A stretch of 64,000 bases of DNA, from contig NZ_JACHHN010000008.1 of the NCBI RefSeq assembly GCF_014202765.1, forward strand, positions 124,001 through 188,000, read 5' to 3'. Under the pieces are notes generated by a model. That model worked only from the letters and a program-made list of their open reading frames with translations, did not search any database and was not told where the DNA came from. Source of the stretch: Silvimonas terrae (GTDB lineage Bacteria > Pseudomonadota > Gammaproteobacteria > Burkholderiales > Chitinibacteraceae). Positions 33,778 to 42,015 of this stretch are shown in pieces (positions within the stretch are counted from its first letter, which is position 1; each line of letters opens with the position of its first letter). The position numbers and the translations under genes were made by a program.

Positions 33778-34650
33778 TTGTCAGTCAAGTACCTCTCATA
33801 TAAAGACGGCATTCTGACCATCAACCTTGATGTGCTGGCACTGGCCTTTTTACTGGCCATCTTGCTGCATGTCTCGGTCTTGCTGATCCCGAAAATGCCG
33901 CCCAAACAAGTGAACGCCGCTGCTGCCAAACAGGAAGCGCCGTTCCAGATGCAGCTCTTGCCACGCCCCACGCCCAAGGTCGCCCAGGCCGAGGTGCAAA
34001 AGCAGCCGCCGGTGCTTACACGCACGGTGCCGGCTACAGAAAAGCCGGATTACGTCGCCCCCCCGCCCAAGCCGCGCCGCAAAGAAGCCCCCCGTGTGGC
34101 CTCTGCCCCGGCCCCCAAAACCGCGCCGGATCAGACGCCGCCACGTGAAATCACCATGGGTGGCGGGCTGGATGACGCACTCAACCACCGCTCCGGGCCG
34201 CCACCCAAACCCGGCCAGTTGCTGCATCACCTGTCTGATTTGCCGCCACAACAAGTCAGCCCGGATGACTCCGGGCCTGAACTGGGCGCGCAAACCGAGC
34301 AGACCACTGACCCGGTCAAGCGCTTCCAGTACGGCTGGTGGTTTGATGCCATCAAGCGCAAGGTAGAACGTGTGGGGCAGATGAATTTCCCGCATGACGA
34401 ACACGACAACCCCATGTTTGGTCGCGTGCATTTCCGTGGCGCTCTGAGCGCGGATGGCAAGACGTTTAACATCACCGTGCTGGACGTCGACGGCCCCGCA
34501 GCACTCGGCCCCAAATGCAAACTGATTCTGCAGCGCTCCGTGCCCTTGCCGCCGCCGCCCAAAGACTTCCTCGACAAAAACCAGCAGTATGTGTTTGTGG
34601 GCGATTACTACTTTGTGAACAGCTCGCAGATGACCAGGTATAACTGGTGA
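33778..34650 (+). CDS. Second TonB-like membrane-anchored protein
   Basis: A 290-residue protein with a membrane anchor near residues 18-37 (LDVLALAFLLAILLHVSVLLI), a Pro/Lys-rich periplasmic spacer (40-130) and a C-terminal TonB-type domain (about 185-290; WWFDAIKRKVERVGQMNFPHDE, then FGRVHFRGALSADGKTFNITVLDVDG). The layout copies the preceding gene, including the WxxxxRRxEQYGKMSFP-like segment, so these are paralogues. The start is uncertain: TTG at 33778 has a weak ribosome site. The 235 bases between the two genes contain nothing I recognise. No ExbB/ExbD nearby. Confidence 0.75.
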   Translation: MSVKYLSYKDGILTINLDVLALAFLLAILLHVSVLLIPKMPPKQVNAAAAKQEAPFQMQLLPRPTPKVAQAEVQKQPPVLTRTVPATEKPDYVAPPPKPRRKEAPRVASAPAPKTAPDQTPPREITMGGGLDDALNHRSGPPPKPGQLLHHLSDLPPQQVSPDDSGPELGAQTEQTTDPVKRFQYGWWFDAIKRKVERVGQMNFPHDEHDNPMFGRVHFRGALSADGKTFNITVLDVDGPAALGPKCKLILQRSVPLPPPPKDFLDKNQQYVFVGDYYFVNSSQMTRYNW

Positions 34651-34663
34651 TGTTTGTTTGAAC

Positions 34664-34693
34664 AAAAAACCCGGCACCAGGCCGGGTTTTTTG
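34664..34693 (+). terminator. Terminator after the TonB-like pair
   Basis: AACCCGGC/GCCGGGTT stem with an A-run before and TTTTTTG after. Confidence 0.85.
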
Positions 34694-34734
34694 TTGGAAG
34701 CAAGCGAATGGATCGAGCCAGCGGGAGTTACATT

Positions 34735-34800
34735 TGGCTGTGGCTGTGGCTGTGGCTGTGGCTGTGGCTGTGGCTGTGGCTGTGGCTGTGGCTGTGGTTG
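34735..34800 (+). repeat. Hexanucleotide microsatellite (TGGCTG)10 plus one variant
   Basis: Ten perfect TGGCTG units and a final TGGTTG. The tract joins the outer end of the composite repeat copy 2. It is not inside any supported gene. Confidence 0.95.
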
Positions 34801-34824
34801 TTGCCGTTGCTGTTGAAGTGGAAG

Positions 34825-35151
34825 TTGGGGTTGTTTTTGACTTTCCTTCCCCATCAAAGCCCAGCGCCGAGGGAGTGGAGGGAGACCTTAGGCTCCCGAC
34901 CGACTGAGGGCAGCCCGGAGGGCCGCAGGGCTGGGGTCGCCTTTCTTTGCCTACTTTCTTTGGCGAAGCAAAGAAAGTAGGGTGCTCCGGCCACCGCCGG
35001 TATCAAAATGCTTTTCACATCCGCGCCGAAGGCGCTAACACATCGCAATGGTGGATTGTCGCTTCGCTCCGAATCCACCCTACTGCCCGCATTGCAAAGG
35101 CCACCTGCGGCGGCCCGCTGGATTCCGGCTCAAGGCCGGAATGACGAGTCA
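34825..35151 (-). repeat. Composite repeat, copy 2 (inverted relative to 24.2-24.6 kb)
   Basis: Reverse-complement counterpart of 24241-24585. Contains a 13-bp hairpin CCTACTTTCTTTG (34949-34981, loop of 6), the TTAGCGCCTTCGGCGC block and a 21-base dRS3-like element (35122-35142). The 34651-35385 gap carries only repeats and terminators. Confidence 0.85.
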
Positions 35152-35196
35152 GTGGGGAAGGACAGCATTTGAGGCTCCGGCCCGCAGCACGGCTGG

Positions 35197-35216
35197 ATTC
35201 CCGCCTCCGCGGGAAT
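35197..35216. repeat. dRS3-like 20-mer
   Basis: ATTCCC-N8-GGGAAT, exact pattern, in opposite orientation to the copy at 8619. Confidence 0.8.
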
Positions 35217-35333
35217 GACGAGTCAGTGGAGCACGATGAGTGCCCATTTCTTTGCAAGCATTGCAGGCGGGCTCTTGCCCATATGGCGTCGCCTCACCCT
35301 GCTTTGGCAGCAACGCTCAATCCTGCACCTCAA

Positions 35334-35363
35334 CAAAAAACCGGCGCAAGGCCGGTTTTTTGT
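35334..35363 (-). terminator. Terminator of the short-chain dehydrogenase gene
   Basis: AAAAAACCGGC/GCCGGTTTTTT, a symmetric stem usable from both sides. Confidence 0.85.
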
Positions 35364-35385
35364 TACTCCACTGACAAAGCCAACC

Positions 35386-36138
35386 TCAACGGCGATCCCG
35401 ATCAATCACCAGCCCGCCAAACGACTGCCGCACCGGCATGATCTCGATCGTGTTGATGTTCACGCGATCCGGCCGCGAGGCAATCCAGTAAATGGCATCC
35501 GCAATATCGTGCGGGGTCAGCGGTTCAGTGCCGTTGTAGACCGTTGCTGCGCGTTCATCATCGCCATGAAACCGCACATTGGAGAATGTCGTGCCGCCGA
35601 CCATGCCCGGCTCTACATCCGTCACCCGTACGCGCGTGCCCAGCAGGTCGGCGCGCAGGTTCAGCGAGAACTGGCGCACAAACGCCTTGGTGGCCCCGTA
35701 GACGTTGCCACCCGGATAGGGCCAGCGGCCGGCCACAGAACCCAGGTTGACGATGGCGCCACGATCACGCGCTACCATCCCCGGCAGCACCGCGCGGGTG
35801 ACATACATCAGACCCTTGATGTTGGTGTCGATCATGCGTTCCCAGTCGGTCAGGTCAGCGCGTTGCGCCGGTTCCAGACCCAGCGCCAGGCCGGCGTTGT
35901 TGACCAGCACATCAATATCGGCAAATTCTGCCGGCAAGCCAGCCAGCGCGGTAATGACGGCGGCGTTGTCGGTCACGTCCAGGGTCAGCGCATGCACTTT
36001 GCCGGGGTATTGGCTGGCCAGAACAGCCAGGGCGTCGGTGCTGCGGGCGGCAGCAATGACCTTGTGGCCTTCATCCAGGAAGCGGCGAGCGGTGGCTTCG
36101 CCGATGCCGATGCTGGCGCCGGTTACGAGTACGATCAT
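35386..36138 (-). CDS. Short-chain dehydrogenase, YdfG-like
   Basis: A 250-residue NADP-dependent short-chain dehydrogenase. It shows the cofactor loop VTGASIGIGEATARRF, NNAG in VDVLVNNAGLAL, the catalytic Ser in VNLGSVAGRWPYPGG and the YGATK Tyr-Lys pair. Extended similarity to YdfG (3-hydroxy acid / serine-type dehydrogenase) is seen in IDTNIKGLMYVTRAVLPGMVARDRG and the end region RPDRVNINTIEIMPVRQSFGGL. E. coli YdfG oxidises serine-like 3-hydroxy acids and reduces malonic semialdehyde. GGAG ribosome site. No operon partners. Confidence 0.9.
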   Translation of the reverse strand: MIVLVTGASIGIGEATARRFLDEGHKVIAAARSTDALAVLASQYPGKVHALTLDVTDNAAVITALAGLPAEFADIDVLVNNAGLALGLEPAQRADLTDWERMIDTNIKGLMYVTRAVLPGMVARDRGAIVNLGSVAGRWPYPGGNVYGATKAFVRQFSLNLRADLLGTRVRVTDVEPGMVGGTTFSNVRFHGDDERAATVYNGTEPLTPHDIADAIYWIASRPDRVNINTIEIMPVRQSFGGLVIDRDRR

Positions 36139-36245
36139 TGGGTTTCTCCAGCGTTGATACGATCCATGCCGTGATCTTGCCGCAGCGCAGCAGTGCTGGC
36201 TAGCGCAGTGTCATGGCTGATAGGGCAGCACAGTCCCGGGCAAGG

Positions 36246-37304
36246 TCAGTGGCACTGGGCCTTGTCTGACTCAAACTGGTGGAATTGATCAACGCAATCT
36301 GCGGTTTCCATTTGCACGGTGACGTGCCCCACGTTGAATTCTTGCGCCAGCCGTTGCTGAATGCGCGTGACAATGGCCGCCTGATCCGCACCCGGTTCAG
36401 CGACGGCGTGCAGTGTTACCACCAGTTGTTCCGCCGTCATGGCCCAGGCGTGGATGTGGTGGATATCGGTCACGCCCTCAATATGCTGTTCCAGATCGGC
36501 CTTGATGTCGGTCAGTTGCAGATTGGGCGGTGTGCCTTCCAGCAGGATATGCGTGGTGGCTTTGACAATCTGCCAGGCGCTTTTCAGGATCAGCAGGGCG
36601 ACCAGCACGGACAACAAAGGGTCGATCGGCGTCCAGCCGGTAAAGCGGATGACCAGCGCCGCAATAATGGCCGCCACAGAACCCAGCATGTCGCCCAGCA
36701 CGTGCAGCCAGGCGCTGCGCATGTTCAGGTTTTCCTGGTTGCCCCCGTTGAGCACATAGAACGCGGCAATGTTGGCGGCCAGCCCGATCCCGGCAACCCA
36801 TAACATCGGGCCGGACAAGATGGGTACCGGTTGGGCGAAACGCACGATGGCTTCATACAAAATCCACGCCGCCACGACAAACAGCGCGCAGCCGTTCACA
36901 AATGCCGCCAGGATTTCCAGGCGTTTATAGCCAAAGGTCAGCCGCGCGTTGGCCGGGCGCTTGCCAATGTGCAAAGCCAGCCAGGAAAAGCCCAGCGCTG
37001 CGGCGTCGGACACCATATGCCCGGCATCCGCCAGGAGGGCGAGCGAACCAGACCAGATACCGCCAACAATTTCCACCACCATGAATGCGGCGATGATGAC
37101 AAAGGCCGCCGCAATCCGGCGCTGGTCGGTCACACCGTGGGCATGGCCAAAGGTGTGGTCATGATCGTGATGATGGCCGTGACCTTGATGGTCATGACCC
37201 GCGTGATCATGGTTGTCGTGCGCGTGGCCATGATCGGCGTGGTCATGTCCGCAAGAGGCGCCATGCTGGTGCGGGGGGCTGGCTGGGCGGTAGGAGGATG
37301 TCAT
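36246..37304 (-). CDS. dmeF: Cation diffusion facilitator, DmeF/CzcD-like metal exporter
   Basis: A 352-residue CDF transporter. The N-terminal ~57 residues are a His-rich metal-binding tail (many HDH/HGH repeats). Six transmembrane helices follow, with the family zinc-site residues in LLADAGHMVSDAAAL (helix 2) and AWLHVLGDMLGSVAAI (helix 5), then a ferredoxin-like cytoplasmic domain ending in Cys-His (KAQCH). DmeF proteins export Co2+ and Ni2+; relatives export Zn2+. It is co-transcribed, 9 bp apart, with a DmeR/RcnR-type repressor, which supports cobalt/nickel over zinc. Confidence 0.88.
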   Translation of the reverse strand: MTSSYRPASPPHQHGASCGHDHADHGHAHDNHDHAGHDHQGHGHHHDHDHTFGHAHGVTDQRRIAAAFVIIAAFMVVEIVGGIWSGSLALLADAGHMVSDAAALGFSWLALHIGKRPANARLTFGYKRLEILAAFVNGCALFVVAAWILYEAIVRFAQPVPILSGPMLWVAGIGLAANIAAFYVLNGGNQENLNMRSAWLHVLGDMLGSVAAIIAALVIRFTGWTPIDPLLSVLVALLILKSAWQIVKATTHILLEGTPPNLQLTDIKADLEQHIEGVTDIHHIHAWAMTAEQLVVTLHAVAEPGADQAAIVTRIQQRLAQEFNVGHVTVQMETADCVDQFHQFESDKAQCH

Positions 37305-37313
37305 CAGTCGGTC

Positions 37314-37583
37314 TCAAAGATAGCGGACGATTTGTTTGAACTCGTCCAGTGCTTCGCGCTGGCCCGCTTCACCGGCGGCATCCACCGCGTGTTCAAGGCA
37401 ATGATCGATATGGTCTTGCACCAGTTGCCGCTTGGCACTGGCAATGGCTTTCTCTACCGCTTGCAGTTGCTGGGCGATATCCAGGCAAGCACGTTCTTCT
37501 TCCAGCATGCGCATGATGGTTTTCAGATGGCCTTCGGCGCGGCGCAAGCGGTTGAGGATTTCCGGGTGATCGGTATGTTTCAT
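37314..37583 (-). CDS. dmeR: Metal-sensing repressor, DmeR/RcnR/FrmR family
   Basis: An 89-residue all-helical repressor of the CsoR/RcnR superfamily. The family stretch LNRLRRAEGHLKTIMRMLEEERACLDIAQQLQAVEKAI carries the fingerprint: His at position 2-3, the internal His in EGHL, and Cys in RACLDI. A second helix with QDHIDHCLEHAV provides extra His/Cys ligands. The ATG at 37583 gives MKHTDHPE, so N-terminal His residues typical of Ni/Co sensors are kept. The predicted operator overlaps its own ribosome site. Controls the downstream dmeF. Confidence 0.88.
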   Translation of the reverse strand: MKHTDHPEILNRLRRAEGHLKTIMRMLEEERACLDIAQQLQAVEKAIASAKRQLVQDHIDHCLEHAVDAAGEAGQREALDEFKQIVRYL

Positions 37584-37592
37584 GTTTGCATG

Positions 37593-37613
37593 GTATCCCC
37601 CCGGGGGGGATAT
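37593..37613. promoter_or_regulatory. C/G-tract palindromic operator of dmeRF
   Basis: GTAT-C6-G7-ATAT, an AT-flanked G/C tract of the kind bound by RcnR/DmeR/CsoR tetramers. It lies 10-30 bases upstream of the dmeR start, so the GGGGGGA part may also be the ribosome site. Confidence 0.7.
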
Positions 37614-37784
37614 GGCAATCCAGAGTTCCCGAAAAAATACCAAACACATATTGCGCTTGCGCAAACCTGGTTTTACAATTTTCAGTAATTAGTGAAAATT
37701 CAGAAATACCAGAAACACCAAATCAATATAAAACCAAAAACAGCGACGGTGCAGACGTGCCGCGCCCCACTGGCAGACCAGAAC

Positions 37785-38339
37785 ATGCAACTTACCGAGC
37801 TTACCGAGCGCTTCATCCTGCATTTTGGCGAGATGGGCAGCCGCTGGGGCGTGAATCGCACCGTCGGCCAGATCTACGCCGTCCTGTTTATTTCAGAACG
37901 CCCGCTCAACGCCGACGAGATCGGCGAGACCCTGGGTTTTTCCCGCTCCAACGTCAGTATGGGCCTCAAGGAGTTGCAATCCTGGCGCCTGTGCCGCATG
38001 AGCCACCTGCCGGGCGATCGGCGCGAATACTTTGAAGCGCCCAAAGACGTGTGGGAGATTTTCCGCACCCTGGCGGAAGAAAAGAAAAAGCGCGAAATCG
38101 ACCCCACGCTCTCCATGCTGCGCGACGCCATGCTGGTCAGCCCCACCAATGACCAGGAACGCTACGCCCAGGAGCGCATGCAGCAAATGCATGAGCTGAT
38201 TGATCTGGCTACAGGCTGGTTCGACGAGATTCACCGGCTGTCTCCGCAAACGCTGGAGAACCTGATGCGTCTGGGCAGCAAGGTGCAAAAGGTACTGGGT
38301 TTGGCGGACCGGCTACGCGGTGATCGCACCGAGAGCTGA
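37785..38339 (+). CDS. GbsR/MarR-family regulator upstream of the bd oxidase operon
   Basis: A 184-residue winged-helix regulator. I start it at MQLTELTERFILHFGEMGSRWG, where family similarity begins; the frame is open 31 codons further. Key blocks are NRTVGQIYAVLFISERPLNADEI, the recognition helix FSRSNVSMGLKELQSW and LPGDRREYFEAPKDVWEIFRTL. The last third forms a dimerisation helix. GbsR-type regulators of this form often precede cytochrome bd genes in betaproteobacteria. The palindrome 70 bp downstream, directly before cydP, is a likely binding site. Confidence 0.85.
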   Translation: MQLTELTERFILHFGEMGSRWGVNRTVGQIYAVLFISERPLNADEIGETLGFSRSNVSMGLKELQSWRLCRMSHLPGDRREYFEAPKDVWEIFRTLAEEKKKREIDPTLSMLRDAMLVSPTNDQERYAQERMQQMHELIDLATGWFDEIHRLSPQTLENLMRLGSKVQKVLGLADRLRGDRTES

Positions 38340-38411
38340 CCTGCCTGACGGCCTTTGCGCCGCGTTCCGGCCCGCAAATCCTCGTTTGCCTGTCTAGACT
38401 GACAATACCCT

Positions 38412-38430
38412 GGTAGCACGAGGTGCTACC
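38412..38430. promoter_or_regulatory. Palindrome before cydP
   Basis: GGTAGCAC-GAG-GTGCTACC, perfect 8-bp arms, 18 bases before the cydP ATG and just upstream of its GGAG site. Either an operator for the adjacent GbsR-type regulator or an RNA hairpin that affects translation. Confidence 0.5.
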
Positions 38431-38447
38431 TGCCATGGAGCGGCAGT

Positions 38448-38660
38448 ATGCAGTTGCCATCTTTTGACCGGCGTCTGGCGCTGGAAATCACCGGCGTGCT
38501 GATCGTCAAGTGCGCGTTGTTGTGGCTGGCCTGGAATGCGTGGTTTGCGCATCCGGCCGCCAAAGACATGAATATGCCCACCGACATGGTGCGGCAACAA
38601 ATACTGGGCGTTGCCGCGTCCAGCCCCGCTTTGCGTACTCCCGGAGAAACCCCCAAATGA
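38448..38660 (+). CDS. cydP: Cytochrome oxidase putative small subunit CydP
   Basis: A 70-residue single-helix membrane protein ([22 protein letters not shown]) with the R-R-L-x-x-E-I start and conserved Lys in the helix that mark the CydP family. The C-terminal tail is polar. GGAG lies 7 bases before the ATG. It overlaps cydA by ATGA, so it is translationally coupled to the catalytic subunit. CydP is a predicted accessory subunit of bd oxidase; its exact role is not defined. Confidence 0.82.
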   Translation: MQLPSFDRRLALEITGVLIVKCALLWLAWNAWFAHPAAKDMNMPTDMVRQQILGVAASSPALRTPGETPK

Positions 38661-40234
38661 TATTCGCCGAAGACGTGGTGACACTGTCACGGTTGCAGTT
38701 CGGCTCAACCGCCATGTTCCACTTTCTGTTTGTACCGCTCACGCTGGGTCTGAGCTGGATTCTGGTGATCTGTGAATCCATGTATGTCATGACCAACCAG
38801 CAGGTCTACAAGGACATGACCCGCTTCTGGGGCAAGCTCTTCGGGATCAACTTTGCCATGGGGGTGACCACCGGGATCACCATGGAATTCCAGTTCGGCA
38901 CCAACTGGGCGTATTACTCGCATTATGTGGGCGATATCTTCGGCGTGCCGCTGGCCATTGAAGGCATGATGGCGTTCTTTCTGGAATCCACCTTTGTCGG
39001 CCTGTTTTTCTTTGGCTGGGATCGGCTCTCCCGCGTGCAGCATCTGGGTGTGACCTTCCTGGTGGCGCTCGGCTCCAACCTGTCGGCGCTGTGGATCCTC
39101 ATCGCCAATGGCTGGATGCAGAATCCGGTAGGCGCAGAGTTCAACTACGAAACCATGCGTATGGAGCTGACCAGCATTGTCGATGTGTTCTTCAACCCGG
39201 TGGCGCAGGTCAAGTTTGTGCATACGGTGGCGGCGGGTTATGTCGCGGCCTCCATGTTTGTGCTGGGCGTGTCGTCCTGGTATCTGTTGAAAGCACGCGA
39301 TACCGGTTTTGCCATCCGCTCGTTTGCGGTGGCGGCGGGTTTTGGCCTGGCGTCCGTCTTGTCGGTGATCGTGCTGGGGGATGAATCGGGTTATACGTCT
39401 GGTGAAGTGCAAAAGGTGAAACTGGCGGCCATCGAGGCGGAATGGGACACCATGCCCGCGCCGGCCACATTCACGGCCATCGGCATTCCTAACCAGAAAG
39501 AAGAGCGTACCGATTACGCCATCCGTATCCCGTACGTACTGGGGCTGATTGCCACGCGCTCGGTGGATAAACAGGTCACCGGCCTGAAAGACCTCAAGGT
39601 GCAATACGAAGGCCGTATCCGTAGCGGCATGGTGGCGTATGACGCGCTGCAAAAATTGCTGGCGGGCGACAAGAGTGACGCCGTCAAACAGCAATTTGAA
39701 GCGCACAAGCTGGACCTGGGTTTTGGGCTGCTACTCAAGAAGTACACGGACAAGGTGACTGACGCCACGCCGGAGCAGATCAAACTGGCAGCCAATGACA
39801 CCATTCCGCAAGTGCTGCCGTTGTTCTTCTCTTTCCGCATCATGGTCGGATTGGGCTTCCTGTTCCTGTTTATCTTTGCCGCGTCGTTCTATTTCCTGGC
39901 CCGGCGCAATCTGGCGCCGCAACGCTGGCTGCTCAAGTTGATCGTGTTCTCGATCCCGCTGCCGTGGGTGGCGATTGAACTGGGCTGGTTTGTGGCGGAG
40001 TACGGTCGCCAGCCGTGGACGATCTCGGGCGTGTTGCCGACCATGCTGTCTGCATCCGCACTGGAACCCGGTCAGTTGCACTTCAGCCTGATTGGTCTGG
40101 TGGGTATCTACAGCGCGCTGTTTGTGATCGAGATGTACCTGATGCTCAAGTACATCAAGCTGGGCCCATCGTCGCTGCATACCGGCCGCTATCACAGTGA
40201 AAAGAAACTGACCCAGGGGAACCAGCATGCTTGA
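38657..40234 (+). CDS. cydA: Cytochrome bd ubiquinol oxidase subunit I
   Basis: A 525-residue haem-bearing subunit with nine helices. Haem ligands are visible: His22 in [10 protein letters not shown] (b595-equivalent of E. coli His19), the His in [12 protein letters not shown] (b558), and Met in FRIMVGLGF. The GRQPW motif is in [13 protein letters not shown]. The quinol loop is of the long E. coli type ([21 protein letters not shown] through the KRY-like [10 protein letters not shown]), unlike the short-loop cyanide-insensitive CioA type. It oxidises ubiquinol and reduces oxygen with high affinity, generating proton-motive force. Confidence 0.96.
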   Translation: MIFAEDVVTLSRLQFGSTAMFHFLFVPLTLGLSWILVICESMYVMTNQQVYKDMTRFWGKLFGINFAMGVTTGITMEFQFGTNWAYYSHYVGDIFGVPLAIEGMMAFFLESTFVGLFFFGWDRLSRVQHLGVTFLVALGSNLSALWILIANGWMQNPVGAEFNYETMRMELTSIVDVFFNPVAQVKFVHTVAAGYVAASMFVLGVSSWYLLKARDTGFAIRSFAVAAGFGLASVLSVIVLGDESGYTSGEVQKVKLAAIEAEWDTMPAPATFTAIGIPNQKEERTDYAIRIPYVLGLIATRSVDKQVTGLKDLKVQYEGRIRSGMVAYDALQKLLAGDKSDAVKQQFEAHKLDLGFGLLLKKYTDKVTDATPEQIKLAANDTIPQVLPLFFSFRIMVGLGFLFLFIFAASFYFLARRNLAPQRWLLKLIVFSIPLPWVAIELGWFVAEYGRQPWTISGVLPTMLSASALEPGQLHFSLIGLVGIYSALFVIEMYLMLKYIKLGPSSLHTGRYHSEKKLTQGNQHA

Positions 40235-41366
40235 TTACGAAACACTCAAACTGATCTGGTGGGCGCTGGTGGGGGTGCTGCTGATCGGCTTCGCCCTGAC
40301 GGGTGGCTGGGATCTGGGCACTGCCATTTTGCTGCCGTTTATTGGCAAGAATGATGACGAGCGCCGGGTCGTCATCAACACCATCGGCCCGACATGGGAA
40401 GGCAACCAGACGTGGCTAATCACCGCCGGCGGCGCGTTGTTTGCCGCGTGGCCGCTGGTGTACGCGGCGGCATTTTCCGTCCTGTATATCGCGCTCATGC
40501 TGACCTTGTTTGCGCTCTTTCTGCGGCCGGTCGGCTTTGATTACCGCAGCAAACTGCCCAGCCGTCGCTGGCGCAACAACTGGGACTGGGGTTTGTTTGT
40601 CGGTGGTCTGGTGCCGTCCCTGATTTTTGGCGTGGCCTTTGGCAACCTGTTTGTCGGTGTGGACTTCAAGTTTGATGAAACCATGCGCGTGCTGTACGGC
40701 AATGCTGGCTTCTTCACGCTGTTGAACCCGTTTGCGGTGTTTTGTGGGCTGGTGTCGGTGGCCATGCTGACCCTGCATGGCGGTGCGTATGTGCATCTGA
40801 AAACGGAAGGCATCATCCGCGCCCGGGCCCGTCGTGCCGTGCAACTGGCCGGTCTGGTGACCGCCATCCTGTTCATTCTTGGTGGGGTCTGGGTGGCACA
40901 ACGCAACGGCTTGCAACTGACCCACATGGGTTCACCCAATGATGTATTGCGCCCACTGGATAAAACCGTGGAGTGGGTGGCTGGCGGCTGGATGGCCAAC
41001 TACGCGCAATACCCGCTGACCTGGCTGTTGCCGGCGCTGGGTGTCATTGGTGCCATCATCGCCATCCTGTGCGTGAGCGCCAACCTGGGCTGGCTGACGC
41101 TGCTGGGCAGTTCGCTCAGCCTGATCGGCATCATCCTGACCGCTGGCTGGTCGTTGTTCCCGTTTGTGCTGCCGTCTTCGCTGGATGCCCATTCCAGCCT
41201 GACGGTGTGGGATGCGGTCTCCAGCCATAAAACGCTGGGCATCATGCTGGGCGTGGCGGTGATCTTCATGCCGTTGATCATGCTGTACACCAGCTGGGTT
41301 TACCGCGTGATGCGCGGCCCGGTCACGGTTGAGCGCATCCGCGCCGAAACCCACACCAGCTATTAA
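40227..41366 (+). CDS. cydB: Cytochrome bd ubiquinol oxidase subunit II
   Basis: A 379-residue membrane subunit that overlaps the cydA end by 8 bases. Eight to nine helices; the N-terminal block [42 protein letters not shown] is highly conserved and is followed by [22 protein letters not shown]. CydB packs against CydA and completes the oxygen and proton pathways. Length and sequence match E. coli CydB (379). Confidence 0.96.
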   Translation: MLDYETLKLIWWALVGVLLIGFALTGGWDLGTAILLPFIGKNDDERRVVINTIGPTWEGNQTWLITAGGALFAAWPLVYAAAFSVLYIALMLTLFALFLRPVGFDYRSKLPSRRWRNNWDWGLFVGGLVPSLIFGVAFGNLFVGVDFKFDETMRVLYGNAGFFTLLNPFAVFCGLVSVAMLTLHGGAYVHLKTEGIIRARARRAVQLAGLVTAILFILGGVWVAQRNGLQLTHMGSPNDVLRPLDKTVEWVAGGWMANYAQYPLTWLLPALGVIGAIIAILCVSANLGWLTLLGSSLSLIGIILTAGWSLFPFVLPSSLDAHSSLTVWDAVSSHKTLGIMLGVAVIFMPLIMLYTSWVYRVMRGPVTVERIRAETHTSY

Positions 41367-41395
41367 CCGGATTAGCGGAACAAGGAATAACAAAC

Positions 41396-41554
41396 ATGTG
41401 GTATTTCACCTGGGTTCTGGGCCTTGGTCTGGCGTTGGCAGCGGGCATCATCAATGTGATGTGGCTGGAGAGTCATAATGCTTTTGGTCAGCATGGGGAT
41501 GAGAAGACCAAAGAGCGGTTTGAGCATTACCGGAAGAAGCGGCGCAAGGGGTGA
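41396..41554 (+). CDS. cydX: Cytochrome bd small subunit CydX, with basic extension
   Basis: A 52-residue protein starting MWYFTWVLGLGLALAAGIINVMWLE, the canonical CydX helix with the conserved W-Y-F-x-W and the Glu at the end of the helix. AAGGA is 9 bases upstream. It is about 15 residues longer than E. coli CydX (37): the tail is strongly charged and basic (TKERFEHYRKKRRKG). CydX stabilises the haems of bd oxidase. Last gene of cydPABX; a family A repeat follows. Confidence 0.9.
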   Translation: MWYFTWVLGLGLALAAGIINVMWLESHNAFGQHGDEKTKERFEHYRKKRRKG

Positions 41555-41587
41555 TGGCGGGGCTGTCGCGGTGGGTCGGTGCCACGC

Positions 41588-41834
41588 CGTAGCCCGGATG
41601 AAGCGATAGCGGGAATCCGGGGTGGCGATGCTTGCTGTCGGATGGATTCGGAGCGGCAGCGACAATCCACCATTGCAATGTGTGTTAGCGCCTGACGGCG
41701 CGGGTGTTTTGATACCGGCCACCCCGGTATGACATGTTTTTCAAACCCGTGCCGAAGGCGCTAAACCTGACAACAATATGAACCAGGCCAGCTACCCCGG
41801 ATTCCCGGCCTGGCGGCCTCCATCCGGGCTACAG
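41588..41834. repeat. Family A inverted pair with composite-repeat core
   Basis: A GTAGCCCGGATGAAG arm at 41588, a block with GGATGGATTCGGAGCG and GTTAGCGCCTGACGGCGC that matches the 24.3/35.0 kb composites, and the closing arm ...GGCCTCCATCCGGGCTAC ending at 41833. The gap 41555-42015 holds no gene. Confidence 0.8.
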
Positions 41835-42015
41835 CCTGGCTATTTCTCTTGCCGGGGAAGGGGCGTGCTCCCGGTAGCCCGGCTATCAAACGTTTCCAAC
41901 CCCACGCCGCAAGGCGCTAACATAAATCAGCGCAACAACCGCCGCGCCCGCAATTTCAATCAAATACACCCCCGCCAACCTGGGTAGATTGAGGTCATGC
42001 AACGTGAGAGAAACC

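Noticed and set aside
33850-34857. 335-codon minus-strand frame with a Gln-Pro run
   Set aside because: Antisense to the second TonB-like gene; the Gln-Pro run is the microsatellite complement.
34654-34980. Open frame with a (Leu-Trp) repeat
   Set aside because: The repeat is only the translated TGGCTG microsatellite, and the frame runs into a dispersed repeat; no ribosome site.
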